Positions 18,462 through 28,358 of a stretch of 64,000 nt of DNA are shown here, one piece after another; the stretch's first letter is position 1; each line of letters begins with the position of its first letter. A program made the translations under genes and the position numbers. This stretch comes from Psychrobacter sp. P2G3. Lineage in GTDB: Bacteria > Pseudomonadota > Gammaproteobacteria > Pseudomonadales > Moraxellaceae. The notes beneath the pieces are model-generated. The model searched no databases and was not told the DNA's origin. It saw nothing but the letters and a program-made list of their open reading frames with translations. Where the stretch lies: contig NZ_CP012529.1 in NCBI RefSeq assembly GCF_001593285.1, forward strand, positions 1,178,001-1,242,000, written 5' to 3'.

Positions 18462-19765
18462 GGGCTGACCCCATAGCGTGTCTGCCAGCCTTGCATAACG
18501 GCATCAACCCAGCTCGGATGTGGTTCATTCACGGTCCGTTTTATAGCGTCAACAGGTAGGGCGCTCGGATGGGGTTTGTTAGTCTTGAATAGCGCTTGTT
18601 GCTCAGGGTCAAGCGTCGATTGGATGAGTACGGTTTTATCACCCCACACAGCAGGCGTTTGCTTTTTAGCCTGTGCTTCTGGACTCATCAGAAAGTTTGC
18701 CACCAACTGCGCGGCTTGCGGATGGCTGGCGTTATAAGGAATGGCCACAAAATGGGTGTTGCTTAAGCTGCCATCGCTCATGGCATAGCTACGAATGCTC
18801 TGGGGTAAATCATAACGCTGCACGGCCGCAGGAATTTCAGGCGCGGAAAAGCTAAAGGCTAAGCTAAGCTCGGTATCATCGACCAGACGTCGCATGTGCG
18901 CGCCCGTTTGCACAAATTGCTCACCCTTACGCCATAGAGTTGGATGCAAATCATCTAAAAACGTCCATAAAGGGGCTAATATAATATCTGTATTTTGCTC
19001 AGTGGCTGGCAGGTTGAGCTGTGCTTTGATATTTGTGCCTGTATTCGCATCTTGCTGCTCGTGCAGCATGACTAAAGCGTATTTTAAAAAGCTCATGCCT
19101 AAAAAGTCAGGTGGCTTTGGATAGCTAAAACGCCCGGGGTTTTGCGCCGTCCAATTGACCAGCTCATTTAAAGTGCTTGGTGGCTTATCAGTTGATAAGC
19201 TGTCGTAATAAAAAGTCAGCGAGGCTTGACCCCATGGCGCTTCCATACCATTGGTTGGCACACCAAAATCAAAGTTAACGGCAGGATTACTCTCTGGATC
19301 GGTCAAGGCAAAGTTAGGCAGCTTGTTCGCCCATTGTTTGAGTAATAACGAATTCTCACTCATGGTGGCGAAGTTTGCGCCATTTATCCAGATGAGATCA
19401 ACGCTGCCTTTATTATTATTGTTGGCAGACTTTTCTGCGAGTACGCGACTGACGGCTTCACTGGTGTCGCTCAATTTGACATGAACCAAATTGATATTAT
19501 ATTTATCATCGACTTGCTTAGCAGCCCACTGTAGATAGGCATTGATCTGCGGGTCACCGCCCCATGCATAGAAGTAAACGTCTTGGTTTTTACCTTGCGC
19601 CTCTATCTGCTGCCAAGATGATAAATTTTGATTAAGGTCATCGGTAGTAGGTGAAGCAGTGCTTGCTGATATACCAATACCAATGCTAAGCACCATAGCA
19701 TAGGTGCTATAGCGACTTAGATTTTTTAACGTTGGCAAAGCTGGTAAAGATTTAATAACGTACAT
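18458..19765 (-). CDS. ynjB: ABC transporter periplasmic binding protein, YnjB-like
   Basis: The 435-residue product starts with a signal-peptide-like segment (AMVLSIGIGISASTASP, residues 23-39) and continues as an extracellular solute-binding protein with YFYAWGGDPQINAYLQW and VDLIWINGANF. The family matches E. coli YnjB. It would deliver an unknown solute to YnjCD. It starts 51 bases after the TVP38-reductase gene on the same strand, which suggests co-transcription. No TPP riboswitch is visible upstream, so a thiamine role is not supported by regulation. Confidence 0.85.
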   Translation of the reverse strand: MYVIKSLPALPTLKNLSRYSTYAMVLSIGIGISASTASPTTDDLNQNLSSWQQIEAQGKNQDVYFYAWGGDPQINAYLQWAAKQVDDKYNINLVHVKLSDTSEAVSRVLAEKSANNNNKGSVDLIWINGANFATMSENSLLLKQWANKLPNFALTDPESNPAVNFDFGVPTNGMEAPWGQASLTFYYDSLSTDKPPSTLNELVNWTAQNPGRFSYPKPPDFLGMSFLKYALVMLHEQQDANTGTNIKAQLNLPATEQNTDIILAPLWTFLDDLHPTLWRKGEQFVQTGAHMRRLVDDTELSLAFSFSAPEIPAAVQRYDLPQSIRSYAMSDGSLSNTHFVAIPYNASHPQAAQLVANFLMSPEAQAKKQTPAVWGDKTVLIQSTLDPEQQALFKTNKPHPSALPVDAIKRTVNEPHPSWVDAVMQGWQTRYGVSP

Positions 19766-19816
19766 TTAAGTTTCCGTTATGATGATATATTTGCAGTGCA
19801 GTTGATAAGAATTCAA

Positions 19817-22021
19817 CTAACCTCGACGCCATGTATGATATTTCTCAAGCCAGTTTAATACTTTTTCAGGTGCATGATTGCGTTTCCATTCACCAGCCGC
19901 GTATTTATTACCCTCCGCCCACGTTGGATACATATGAATGGTGCCGAGTATTTTATTCAGCCCTAAGCCATGTTTCATTGCTAATATAAATTCCGGCATT
20001 AAATCACCAGCATGCTCAGCGACGATGGTCACGCCGAGTATTTTATCTTTACCTTTTGGCGTAATTACTTTGATAAAGCCATAGTTGGCGCTTTCCGTCA
20101 CCGCACGATCTAAGTCTTTAAAGTCGTAACGGGTAATTTCAAAATCGATGCCTTTTTCAATAGCCTCTTGCTCATTTAAGCCAACGCGTGCGACTTCTGG
20201 ATCAATAAAAGTCGTCCACGGAATCACGCGGTAATCTACTTTAAACTTCTTTAGATGCCCAAACAAACCATTTACCGCTGCGTACCATGCCTGATGGGAG
20301 GCCACATGAGTAAATTGATAAGGACCAACGACATCACCAGCAGCGTAAATATTGGGGTAGAGGGTTTCTAAATAGTCATCGGTCTCGATGGTACGTTCAG
20401 TTTCAATCCCTAATGTTTCTAAGCCATAGCCTTCTAAGCGCGCACTGCGTCCAACGGCACAAAGCAATTCGTCATATTCAATAGCGATTTCTTGTTTATT
20501 TTGACTGTCTTGCTTACCGGTACTGCTTTGCTTATCGGTACTGTCGCCTTGCGGTTCAACGATAATGAACTTTTTACCATCGCGAGCTTCACAGCGAATT
20601 GCTTGATGCGAGGTTAAGACATTTACGCCACTCTCGACGAGTACTTTGTGTGCAAATTCAGAGACTTCCACGTCTTCTTTTTTCATAAGACGCGCGCCTC
20701 TTTCGATTTGGGTCACATTGGAGCCTAAGCGTGCAAAAGCTTGCGCCAGCTCAGAGCCGATAGGCCCACCACCAAGGACGACCAGCTTTTTCGGCGCTTC
20801 ATCAAGCTCAGTAAACTTGTTCCATATGGTATCGCTGGTCACATAGCCGGTTTCTTCCAAGCCTGGCAAGTCTGGTACAAAGGGGCGCGCGCCAGTAGCG
20901 ATAACAATGGAACGTGCGGTTAGTGTTTGCGTGCCGCCATCGTTTAGCGCAATCTCTACCGTCCATGGGTCGATAAATTTAGCGTAGCCTTTTAACACTT
21001 CGACACCCAAGTCCGTATAACGCTCGACGCTGTCATTTGGCGCAATATCAGCGATGACTTTATGGATACGGCTCATGACATTTTTGAATGAAAACTCTGG
21101 TGGCGTATTGTCTAAACCATAACGCTCAGCATGGCGCATTTGTTCAGCGACTTTCGCGCTTTTAATCAAAGCTTTACTGGGTACACAGCCATAGTTTAAG
21201 CAGTCGCCACCCATTTCGCCCGCTTCGATTAATGTCACTTTTGCTCGGACGGTCGCTGCGATATAGCTGGTCACTAAACCACCGGCACCAGCGCCAATCA
21301 CAATCATATTACGGTCGAATTTTTTAGGTTTGCTATAGTTTTTATAGACGCGGCGCTTTTTTAGCATATTTAATATCCCTTTTGCTATTAATGGGAAGAA
21401 ACCTAACAACGCAAATGAGACAATTAAATTAAACGATAAAATCCCTGACAAGCTGTCAATTTGCGCCAGTTGCGTACCGGCATTAACGAATACAAAGGTG
21501 CCTGCAAGCATACCAACTTGGCTTACCCAGTAGAATGTCCTCGCTTTAATCGCGGTGACGCCCATGAGTAAATTAATCAAAAAGAACGGAAATATCGGTA
21601 CTAAGCGTAAGGTAAATAAGTAAAACCCGCCTTCTTTTTCAACGCCAGCATCAATGGCTGCTAAGCGTTCAGGAAAGCGCTGCTTAATCGTATCACGCAG
21701 TAAATAACGTGAGGTTAAAAAGGCGAGTGTCGCACCAATACTGGATGCAAATGAGGCTACCAATAAGCCTTGCCATAAGCCAAATAACGCCCCAGCTGCT
21801 AAGGTTAAAATAGCTGCACCCGGTAAGGATAGGGCGGTGACGACGACGTAAAGTAAAAAGAACCCACCGATAATTAATAGTGGTGATTGCGCTTTATAGT
21901 CGTTAAATTGCGCCATCGACCCTTTTAAGCCGTCAAGCGTCAATAATTGATTTAGGTCAAAATAAAAAAAGCTTGCCGCTAATATCAATATTAACAGTAT
22001 TAAAAATATTCTTTTAATCAT
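19817..22021 (-). CDS. TVP38/TMEM64 membrane domain fused to a pyridine nucleotide-disulfide oxidoreductase
   Basis: The product (734 residues) has two parts. Residues 1 to about 220 are a TVP38/DedA-superfamily membrane domain with about five helices and the motif GALFGLWQG. From about residue 240 it is a MerA/lipoamide dehydrogenase-like flavoprotein: VIGAGAGGLVTSYIAA for FAD, GGDCLNYGCVPSK with the redox-active Cys pair, GGGPIGSELAQ for NAD(P)H, and a dimerisation domain ending near the C-terminus. ATG at 22021 is chosen over a TTG at 22048. A Lys/Gln/Ser-rich insert of about 20 residues (encoded near 20500) interrupts the domain after the second Rossmann unit. The fused enzyme likely couples cytoplasmic redox to a membrane lipid or quinone process; the substrate is unknown. 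Confidence 0.85.
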   Translation of the reverse strand: MIKRIFLILLILILAASFFYFDLNQLLTLDGLKGSMAQFNDYKAQSPLLIIGGFFLLYVVVTALSLPGAAILTLAAGALFGLWQGLLVASFASSIGATLAFLTSRYLLRDTIKQRFPERLAAIDAGVEKEGGFYLFTLRLVPIFPFFLINLLMGVTAIKARTFYWVSQVGMLAGTFVFVNAGTQLAQIDSLSGILSFNLIVSFALLGFFPLIAKGILNMLKKRRVYKNYSKPKKFDRNMIVIGAGAGGLVTSYIAATVRAKVTLIEAGEMGGDCLNYGCVPSKALIKSAKVAEQMRHAERYGLDNTPPEFSFKNVMSRIHKVIADIAPNDSVERYTDLGVEVLKGYAKFIDPWTVEIALNDGGTQTLTARSIVIATGARPFVPDLPGLEETGYVTSDTIWNKFTELDEAPKKLVVLGGGPIGSELAQAFARLGSNVTQIERGARLMKKEDVEVSEFAHKVLVESGVNVLTSHQAIRCEARDGKKFIIVEPQGDSTDKQSSTGKQDSQNKQEIAIEYDELLCAVGRSARLEGYGLETLGIETERTIETDDYLETLYPNIYAAGDVVGPYQFTHVASHQAWYAAVNGLFGHLKKFKVDYRVIPWTTFIDPEVARVGLNEQEAIEKGIDFEITRYDFKDLDRAVTESANYGFIKVITPKGKDKILGVTIVAEHAGDLMPEFILAMKHGLGLNKILGTIHMYPTWAEGNKYAAGEWKRNHAPEKVLNWLEKYHTWRRG

Positions 22022-22273
22022 GAAATGTCCGGCTAAATAGTGGGGCAAAGGTTAAAGATCACAGTGATTTTTTTGGTTGAGCATCTTCATTGTTTTAATA
22101 GCAGCAGCCATTCCATTGAATGGTTCGAATGGTCTATTAGTTTATCTACTATAAAATAGCTAACTTATCAGTATTAACAGTATATAGCCTGTGTTCTGCT
22201 GACTGGCATTTTTATTACCATTATCAAAATGAGGACAGGCTTTAGTCTAACAGTAGGCACGATTTAATAAGCC

Positions 22274-22714
22274 CTATTGAATAGGCACTATCTGATTTTG
22301 CGTAAAAGAGGTTCTTTTGCCTAATGTTAACGTGTCCCAATCTCGCATTAAGAATAACGCGACACAGGCAGCCAACATTGGCCATGCGGCAAAAAACAGT
22401 AAGTTATCAAAAGGCGTTAGGTAGAGACCAAAGGTTGCAAAAGTAGAGGCTGCGTGTAGCAATAAAATGATGCCGTATGTCCACTTTTTGAACAAACCTG
22501 CCACAAACAAAAAGATGAGTATAATTTGCAAGCTACCAACAACGTAAACAATGCTGGTGCCTAAATTTTCTAGTGCATAAAATTTAGCAAACACACTTGC
22601 AGCATGTTCAGGGTTTACAAATTTGTCGAGTGTCCAAAAGAAGAACACAATGAAGATACCAAGTCGAAGCAATAATAGTGAAAGTGGTAAATGTTTTGGC
22701 ATAACTTTTTGCAT
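22274..22714 (-). CDS. DoxX-like integral membrane protein
   Basis: The 146-residue hydrophobic protein has four predicted membrane helices and an N-terminal segment LLLLRLGIFIVFFFWTLDKF that resembles DoxX/DoxD-family proteins of unknown function. No clear ribosome-binding site separates the Met codons at 22714 and 22702; I kept the longer form. It is on the same strand as the TVP38-reductase gene but 252 bases upstream of it, so co-transcription is uncertain. Confidence 0.6.
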   Translation of the reverse strand: MQKVMPKHLPLSLLLLRLGIFIVFFFWTLDKFVNPEHAASVFAKFYALENLGTSIVYVVGSLQIILIFLFVAGLFKKWTYGIILLLHAASTFATFGLYLTPFDNLLFFAAWPMLAACVALFLMRDWDTLTLGKRTSFTQNQIVPIQ

Positions 22715-23120
22715 AAGTTTTCGCTTTTGAAAAGTTTTAAAAATGGGTTCAAAAAATTAATGAATGAAATGAGTATCGATACTTTCTATCATTATAAAAT
22801 AAACATAAAGAAAAATATTTACCATATTGAGTGATTGCTCAAAAATGAATACAATATTGCTGCTAGATGCTATAAAGAAACTTATTGTAGTTGTTCTTGA
22901 ATGATTGTTCAAGTTCGTATTGTCTTGTATATTATGGTTACAAGAATTCGTTACACTCTTTCAATAAATCAGCAATGCTAGCTTAAAGGTGATTGTTTTA
23001 TATACAATCGACGTTGTATATGATTAGCTTTTTGAGCAGCACATATCGTAATGGGAAATGTTTTTCCTAAATGTTTTCAGAAGAATGCATTTTTAAGTAG
23101 GAGCGGGTAGAAGAAATAGA
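22715..23120. other. A+T-rich intergenic stretch without a recognisable gene
   Basis: About 400 bases separate the DoxX-like gene from the aminotransferase terminator. No reading frame with a ribosome-binding site, no repeat-family copy and no RNA gene could be recognised. It probably carries the promoter of the DoxX-like gene. Confidence 0.5.
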
Positions 23121-23125
23121 CAAAT

Positions 23126-23156
23126 AAAAAAGGCTGAGTCAATGCTCAACCTTTTT
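23126..23156 (-). terminator. Rho-independent terminator of tyrB
   Basis: Read on the minus strand, AAAAAGGTTGAG and CTCAGCCTTTTTT form a hairpin with one mismatch and a T-run. It begins 35 bases after the aminotransferase stop. Confidence 0.75.
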
Positions 23157-23190
23157 ATCAAAATAGCTTTGTTAAAGACTTTTTAAATGA

Positions 23191-24387
23191 TTAGTTCTTT
23201 AATACTTCAACCATCGCATTAGCAACATAGTCGATATTACTACTGTTTAAGCCCGCGACGCACATACGTGAGTTAGATACCATATAGATACCAAATTTGC
23301 TTTGTAGCTGCTCAACTTGTTCAGGGGTTAATCCTGTAAAGCTAAACATGCCGTTTTGAGCAGTTAGGTAGTCAAAGCTACGACCAGGGACTTTAGCTTC
23401 TAGCACAGATTTTAGCTTCATGCGCATAGCTTTGATACGATCACGCATCGTATAAACTTCGTCAACCCATTGCTCGTGCAAGGCTTCATCATTCATAACA
23501 ATATCGACGACGCGTCCGCCATGTGATGGTGGGCTTGAGTAGATACGACGTACCGTAGAGGTCAGCTGACCGAATACACGCTCAGTCTCATCGGTAGTTG
23601 GGCAAACGACTGATAGGCCGCCGACACGCTCACCGTATAGTGATAGGTTTTTGGAGAATGAATTGCTCACAAACAATGGCAGGCCCATATCGACCGCTTT
23701 ACGAATAGGATAAGCGTCGCTGTCCATGTCTTCGCCAAAACCTTGATAAGCGATATCCATAAACGGAATCAGCTCGCGCTCTTGAACAACGTTTAATACT
23801 TTATCCCACTGCTCTTTAGTCAAATCCACACCCGTTGGGTTATGACAGCAAGGGTGTAATAACAGCACATCATCTTTATTCAACGTTTCAAAAAACGCAA
23901 TCATTTCATCAAATTTGATGCCGCCAGTGGCCTTATCGTAGTACGGGTATTTGCCAACTTCGACATCAGACCCTTCAAAAATAGCAATGTGATTGCCCCA
24001 TGTAGGGTCACTCACGTAGCATTTAGATTGCGGGAACCATTGATTGATAAACTCAGCGCCTACTTTCAACGCGCCAGAGCCACCAATAGTGGCAATAGTC
24101 GCAACCAGACCGTCTTTCAATACTTGAGCATCTTTGCCAAATAACAGTTCTTGACAGCCTTTACGGTGTCCAGGCAACCCTGCCATTGGTAGGTATGGAC
24201 GAGGAGAAATTGGGTCTGCAATGCGCTGTTCGGCAATTTTTACACACTCAAGTACCGGCATTTTGCCGTCTTCGTCGTAATAAACACCCACGCCCAAATT
24301 CACTTTATCGGGATTGCTATCTTCTGCAAACTTGTCCATCAAACCTAAGATTGGATCACCAGCATAATAGTCGATACGTTCAAACAT
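23191..24387 (-). CDS. tyrB: Aromatic amino acid aminotransferase (class I)
   Basis: The 398-residue product belongs to the AspC/TyrB group. PLP-binding lysine is in SNSFSKNLSLYGERVGG (K246), with HPCCHNPTGVDLT near 178 and the carboxylate-binding Arg in MVSNSRMCVAGLN near the C-terminus. It interconverts tyrosine or phenylalanine and their 2-oxo acids; 4-hydroxyphenylpyruvate is then the substrate of the adjacent hpd product. The neighbourhood favours an aromatic role, but an aspartate aminotransferase cannot be excluded from sequence. Confidence 0.85.
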   Translation of the reverse strand: MFERIDYYAGDPILGLMDKFAEDSNPDKVNLGVGVYYDEDGKMPVLECVKIAEQRIADPISPRPYLPMAGLPGHRKGCQELLFGKDAQVLKDGLVATIATIGGSGALKVGAEFINQWFPQSKCYVSDPTWGNHIAIFEGSDVEVGKYPYYDKATGGIKFDEMIAFFETLNKDDVLLLHPCCHNPTGVDLTKEQWDKVLNVVQERELIPFMDIAYQGFGEDMDSDAYPIRKAVDMGLPLFVSNSFSKNLSLYGERVGGLSVVCPTTDETERVFGQLTSTVRRIYSSPPSHGGRVVDIVMNDEALHEQWVDEVYTMRDRIKAMRMKLKSVLEAKVPGRSFDYLTAQNGMFSFTGLTPEQVEQLQSKFGIYMVSNSRMCVAGLNSSNIDYVANAMVEVLKN

Positions 24388-24594
24388 TTTTTTTCCTTAC
24401 TAGAATAGAAACAAAGCCGCCAAAAAGCATAAACTAGATTGGCTATTAACTCAACGAGAGATTCATCGATATTGATTAATTAACTGATTAGATGAGCTAT
24501 TTGATAATCCAAATGCTTTTTAAGCTGATTAAACTATTAATAACCATTTAGAATATAGCATTTAAGAACAGCTATAGAATAGTACCTACTTACT

Positions 24595-25524
24595 CTAGCT
24601 ACTCTGCAAGTCGTTGAAGTGAGAGGCAAAATAAGTCTGTAAAAACTGTTTAAAGGCAATGCTGGCAGGCGACAGTGCTCTTGAGGAGCGTTGATAAATA
24701 AAGAATCTACGCATCTTAACAGGCTGTGCGAGCGACCGCATTTGTAAGCCATTGGCACTCACCCAATCAATGACCTCGGGCATATAAGGCAGACATAAGG
24801 TAATACCGAAGCCTTGGCGCGTCATCTCAAGCGCTGTGGACATAAAGTTCACTTTGTAGCGCGCTTGCTGGATATGAGTGGCAACGGTCTCATCCAGCTC
24901 AGCGGTCACTTGCTCAATAAAAGGCCCTTGTAAGGTAATGAGCGGGATATCTATCAAATCCTGCCACGTTACCTCAGTTTTTTGAGCCAGCGCATGGTTA
25001 TCTGGCATCACTACACAAAACGGCAACTCATATAACAAATCAGCGCTAATGTCGTCTTCACTTTCCATAAAACCAAGCTCGGTACCAACACCCAAATCTA
25101 CTTCGATATCCTGAATGTGTTGCAGGACGTTTTCTGCAGAGCAATCTAACAAAGACACGCTGATATCAGGATAGTCTTTTGAAAATTGGGCGATGACTGC
25201 AGGCATGGAGGAGGCGGCAAACTGCGATACTGCTAGTCGCACTTGACCTTGCGCTAAGCTCATCAGACTGCTCGCTTCGTTTTCAAATAACTGCATCTCA
25301 TTAAGCACTCGGCGCGCTTGTGGCAATAAATGTCTGCCTACTACCGACAAAGATAGCTGGCGGGTGGTACGGTCAAATAAGACGATACCAAGACTTGACT
25401 CCAATTCTTTTATCAGTCCACTGACGGCAGATTGGGTTAAATGCATCTGGTCGCTAGCACGGGTAAAGCTACCGTTGTCAGCAACTTTGATAAAAGCGGT
25501 CAATTGGCGAATGCTGATATTCAT
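24595..25524 (-). CDS. LysR-family regulator, divergent from hpd
   Basis: The 309-residue product has the N-terminal helix-turn-helix MNISIRQLTAFIKVADNGSF with LTQSAVSGLIKELESSLG, then the effector-binding domain. It sits between tyrB (same strand, 207 bases downstream) and hpd (divergent, 146 bases). That arrangement suggests control of hpd and perhaps the phh genes in response to an aromatic intermediate. A 7-2-7 palindrome at 25600-25615 lies between the two start codons. Confidence 0.85.
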   Translation of the reverse strand: MNISIRQLTAFIKVADNGSFTRASDQMHLTQSAVSGLIKELESSLGIVLFDRTTRQLSLSVVGRHLLPQARRVLNEMQLFENEASSLMSLAQGQVRLAVSQFAASSMPAVIAQFSKDYPDISVSLLDCSAENVLQHIQDIEVDLGVGTELGFMESEDDISADLLYELPFCVVMPDNHALAQKTEVTWQDLIDIPLITLQGPFIEQVTAELDETVATHIQQARYKVNFMSTALEMTRQGFGITLCLPYMPEVIDWVSANGLQMRSLAQPVKMRRFFIYQRSSRALSPASIAFKQFLQTYFASHFNDLQSS

Positions 25525-25599
25525 AAGTAAACCTGATAAATAAATTAAAAAATACGATTAGTCTTATAAATCAAGCTAATCTAAGATGAATACATCGTC

Positions 25600-25615
25600 A
25601 ACAATATTTATTGTT
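25600..25615. promoter_or_regulatory. Candidate operator between lysR and hpd
   Basis: AACAATATTTATTGTT has perfect 7-base arms around a TT centre. It lies 56 bases before the hpd ATG in the divergent region. A second dyad, GATTAG...CTAATC, occurs at about 25557-25582. Either could bind the LysR protein; the assignment is positional. Confidence 0.4.
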
Positions 25616-25670
25616 ATATACAACTTTTTACACTGATTTATACCACCAATTGAAATTAAGGATGATTACA

Positions 25671-26777
25671 ATGGCAGATTTATTCGAAAACCCAATAGGA
25701 TTGCAAGGGTTTGATTTTGTTGAATTCGCCTCGCCTGAACCGAAAGCGGTAGAAGCACTTTTTGAGCAGCTTGGTTTTACCCATGTTGCCAATCACCGAT
25801 CAAAAGATGTCTCTTTATACCGTCAAGGTGACATCAACCTCATATTGAACCGTGAACCAAAAAGCCAAGCCAGCTACTTTGTGGAAGAGCATGGAGCAGG
25901 GGCCTGTAGCATGGGCTTTCGTGTTAAAGATTCCAAAAAAGCCTACGAGCTTGCGATTGAAAACGGCGCACAGCCAGTAGAGGTGCCGACAGGGGTAATG
26001 GAGCTGAGACTTCCTGCTATTAAAGGTATCGGCGGCTCATTGATTTATCTGATTGACCGTTTTAAAGACGGTGAATCTATCTATGATGTCGACTTTGAGT
26101 TCTTCCCAGATGTAGATAAGTATCCTGTTGGACATGGCTTCAAAGTTATTGACCATCTTACCCATAACGTCTACCGTGGTCGCATGGCTTACTGGGCAAA
26201 CTTCTATGAGCGCATCTTTAACTTCCGTGAAATTCGCTATTTCGATATCAAAGGCGAATACACTGGGCTGACCAGTAAAGCCATGACCGCGCCTGATGGC
26301 AAAATCCGTATTCCTTTAAATGAAGAATCTAAGCAGGGCGGCGGACAAATCGAAGAGTATCTAATGAGCTTCAATGGTGAAGGCATTCAACATATTGCTT
26401 TAGCCAGTGATGACTTATTGGCCAGTATCGATAAACTAAAAGAGGCGGGTATACCGCTCATGACAGCGCCAACCGCTGCTTATTACGAAATGCTGAGTGA
26501 GCGCTTACCAAATCATGGCGAAAACGTCTCTGAATTGCAGACTCGTGGCATCTTATTAGATGGCACCACGGAAGGCGGCACACCGCGTCTGCTATTACAA
26601 ATTTTCTCTGAAACTATCTTAGGTAGCCCCGTATTTTTTGAATTCATCCAACGTAAAGGCGACTACGATGAAGGCTTTGGTGAGGGTAACTTTAAAGCGC
26701 TATTCGAATCAATAGAGCGCGATCAAGTGCGACGCGGCGCTATCGGACAATCTGAAACAGAGACAGAAACAGAGTAA
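25671..26777 (+). CDS. hpd: 4-hydroxyphenylpyruvate dioxygenase
   Basis: The product (368 residues from the chosen start) has the tandem VOC domains of HPPD. Iron ligands fit the His of VIDHLTHNV, the His of [11 protein letters not shown] and the Glu of [11 protein letters not shown] near the C-terminus. It converts 4-hydroxyphenylpyruvate to homogentisate. ATG at 25671 has AAGGA eight bases upstream; the ATG at 25662 overlaps that site and the 25611 start has none. It is the first plus-strand gene of the Phe/Tyr cluster. The C-terminal tail ends in a short run of acidic and polar residues (ETETETE). Confidence 0.94.
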   Translation: MADLFENPIGLQGFDFVEFASPEPKAVEALFEQLGFTHVANHRSKDVSLYRQGDINLILNREPKSQASYFVEEHGAGACSMGFRVKDSKKAYELAIENGAQPVEVPTGVMELRLPAIKGIGGSLIYLIDRFKDGESIYDVDFEFFPDVDKYPVGHGFKVIDHLTHNVYRGRMAYWANFYERIFNFREIRYFDIKGEYTGLTSKAMTAPDGKIRIPLNEESKQGGGQIEEYLMSFNGEGIQHIALASDDLLASIDKLKEAGIPLMTAPTAAYYEMLSERLPNHGENVSELQTRGILLDGTTEGGTPRLLLQIFSETILGSPVFFEFIQRKGDYDEGFGEGNFKALFESIERDQVRRGAIGQSETETETE

Positions 26778-26913
26778 ATTTATTAATAAGTTAAACAAAC
26801 ATGGCAGGACAAAAAGGAATTTGTCTTGCTATTATTAATACTATAATGATTGATATAGTAAATCTGAAATACTGGTCCAAATAGAATGGACTAATGGCAA
26901 AAGGAATACCGGC

Positions 26914-27759
26914 ATGGAACGCCAAAGCAAACAACCTTATCTTTCGCATCAACCTGATGCCAATGGTCATATTCATTATAGTGATAATGAGAATGCCATG
27001 TGGCAAGCGCTTCTTGAGCGTCAAGCCAAGCAAATACCCAATCGTGCCTGCTCGGCATATCTAGATGGGCTCAAAAAGCTAAATCTACCGCCAGATCGTA
27101 TTCCGCAATTACATGATATCGATGAAGTGCTGCAAGCGACCACAGGTTGGCAAACAGCTGCGGTGCCAGCTTTAATTAGCTTTGGTAAATTCTTTAAGCT
27201 GTTGGCCAATAAATCCTTCCCCGTTGCGACCTTTATCCGACGCTTTGATGATATGGACTACATCGAAGAGCCGGATATCTTTCACGAGATTGTTGGACAT
27301 TGTCCGCTGCTGACTCATCCTGCCTTTGCTACCTTTAATGAGACTTATGGCAAGCTTGGTCTTAATGCCAGTAAAGAAGAAAGGTTATTTTTAGCACGGC
27401 TGTATTGGTTTACTATTGAGTTTGGTTTGGTCGGGCAAACAAGGGATACTCGCCGAATTTATGGCGGTGGCATCTTAAGCTCACCATCTGAAACTATTTA
27501 TGCACTCAATGATGAGGTTCAAAATCAATCGCACGATCAATCAAATCATCAATCACATCATCAACCTGAACACCGAGCCTTCGATTTGCTAGATGTGTTA
27601 CGAACCCCTTATCGAATTGACCATATTCAGCCTATCTATTATGTCATTGATAATTTAGATACGCTGTTTGACATCGTGAATAGCGACATCATGGGGGTGG
27701 TCAAGCAAGCGATGTCACTCGGAATGTTTGAGCCAACCTATAAAGTTGAAACCAGTTGA
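26914..27759 (+). CDS. phhA: Phenylalanine 4-monooxygenase
   Basis: The 281-residue product is a bacterial aromatic amino acid hydroxylase. The 2-His-1-Glu iron site is H124 and H129 in EPDIFHEIVGHCP plus E169 in FTIEFGL. It converts phenylalanine to tyrosine with tetrahydropterin. Residues about 203-220 are an insert rich in Gln, Ser and His that follows the conserved YALND; the DNA here is made of short imperfect CATCAATCA-type repeats. The insert lies outside the iron site, so activity is probably kept. phhB follows 154 bases downstream. Confidence 0.93.
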   Translation: MERQSKQPYLSHQPDANGHIHYSDNENAMWQALLERQAKQIPNRACSAYLDGLKKLNLPPDRIPQLHDIDEVLQATTGWQTAAVPALISFGKFFKLLANKSFPVATFIRRFDDMDYIEEPDIFHEIVGHCPLLTHPAFATFNETYGKLGLNASKEERLFLARLYWFTIEFGLVGQTRDTRRIYGGGILSSPSETIYALNDEVQNQSHDQSNHQSHHQPEHRAFDLLDVLRTPYRIDHIQPIYYVIDNLDTLFDIVNSDIMGVVKQAMSLGMFEPTYKVETS

Positions 27760-27913
27760 TTGCTTAATCAATTGACTGTTTAATCAACTGATCATTAAAG
27801 CAAGTGATAGCTTAATTAAGAACACTTAAACATTGGCTGCTTAAATAGACAATCACGTCAACATGGACGTACATTTAATAAAAACTCAATAGTTAAAATA
27901 AAAGGAATTTACT

Positions 27914-28267
27914 ATGACTGAGCATTTACAAACCCTATCTCAAGCCAGCTGCGAAGCCTGCCGTGTCGGCGCGCCAAAAGTTGACGATACTGAGGCACGC
28001 GAGATGTTACAACAACTTCCTGATTGGTCGCTTATCGAAGTCGACGGCATCAATCAATTACAACGTCAATATAAGTTTAAAAACTTCGTCACAGCGATGG
28101 CATTTGCTAATCGGCTTGCAGATATCGCGGAAGAGGAAGGGCATCATCCCGGCATATTGGTAGAGTGGGGCAAAGCGACAGTGACATGGTGGTCGCACAG
28201 CATCAAAGGTCTGCATCGCAATGATTTTATCATGGCAGCAAAGACGGATGGTCTATTCAGTAAGTAA
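27914..28267 (+). CDS. phhB: Pterin-4a-carbinolamine dehydratase
   Basis: The 117-residue product has [22 protein letters not shown] in its middle, with the EEGHHP motif of the family active site. It recycles the pterin cofactor of phenylalanine hydroxylase. Its position directly after phhA is the usual one. AAAGGA lies seven to twelve bases before the ATG. Confidence 0.95.
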   Translation: MTEHLQTLSQASCEACRVGAPKVDDTEAREMLQQLPDWSLIEVDGINQLQRQYKFKNFVTAMAFANRLADIAEEEGHHPGILVEWGKATVTWWSHSIKGLHRNDFIMAAKTDGLFSK

Positions 28268-28358
28268 TGAGGGTGGCAATAATCAAAGCAACTCATTAAA
28301 CTTACTACACTTAAAGCCAACCCTAAACCAAATTCAACTGGTTATCTAAGGATGTGTG

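Noticed and set aside
19766..19816. Possible TPP riboswitch before ynjB, which would support thiamine import
   Set aside because: The gap to the upstream gene is 51 bases and has no CUGAGA-type motif or paired structure.
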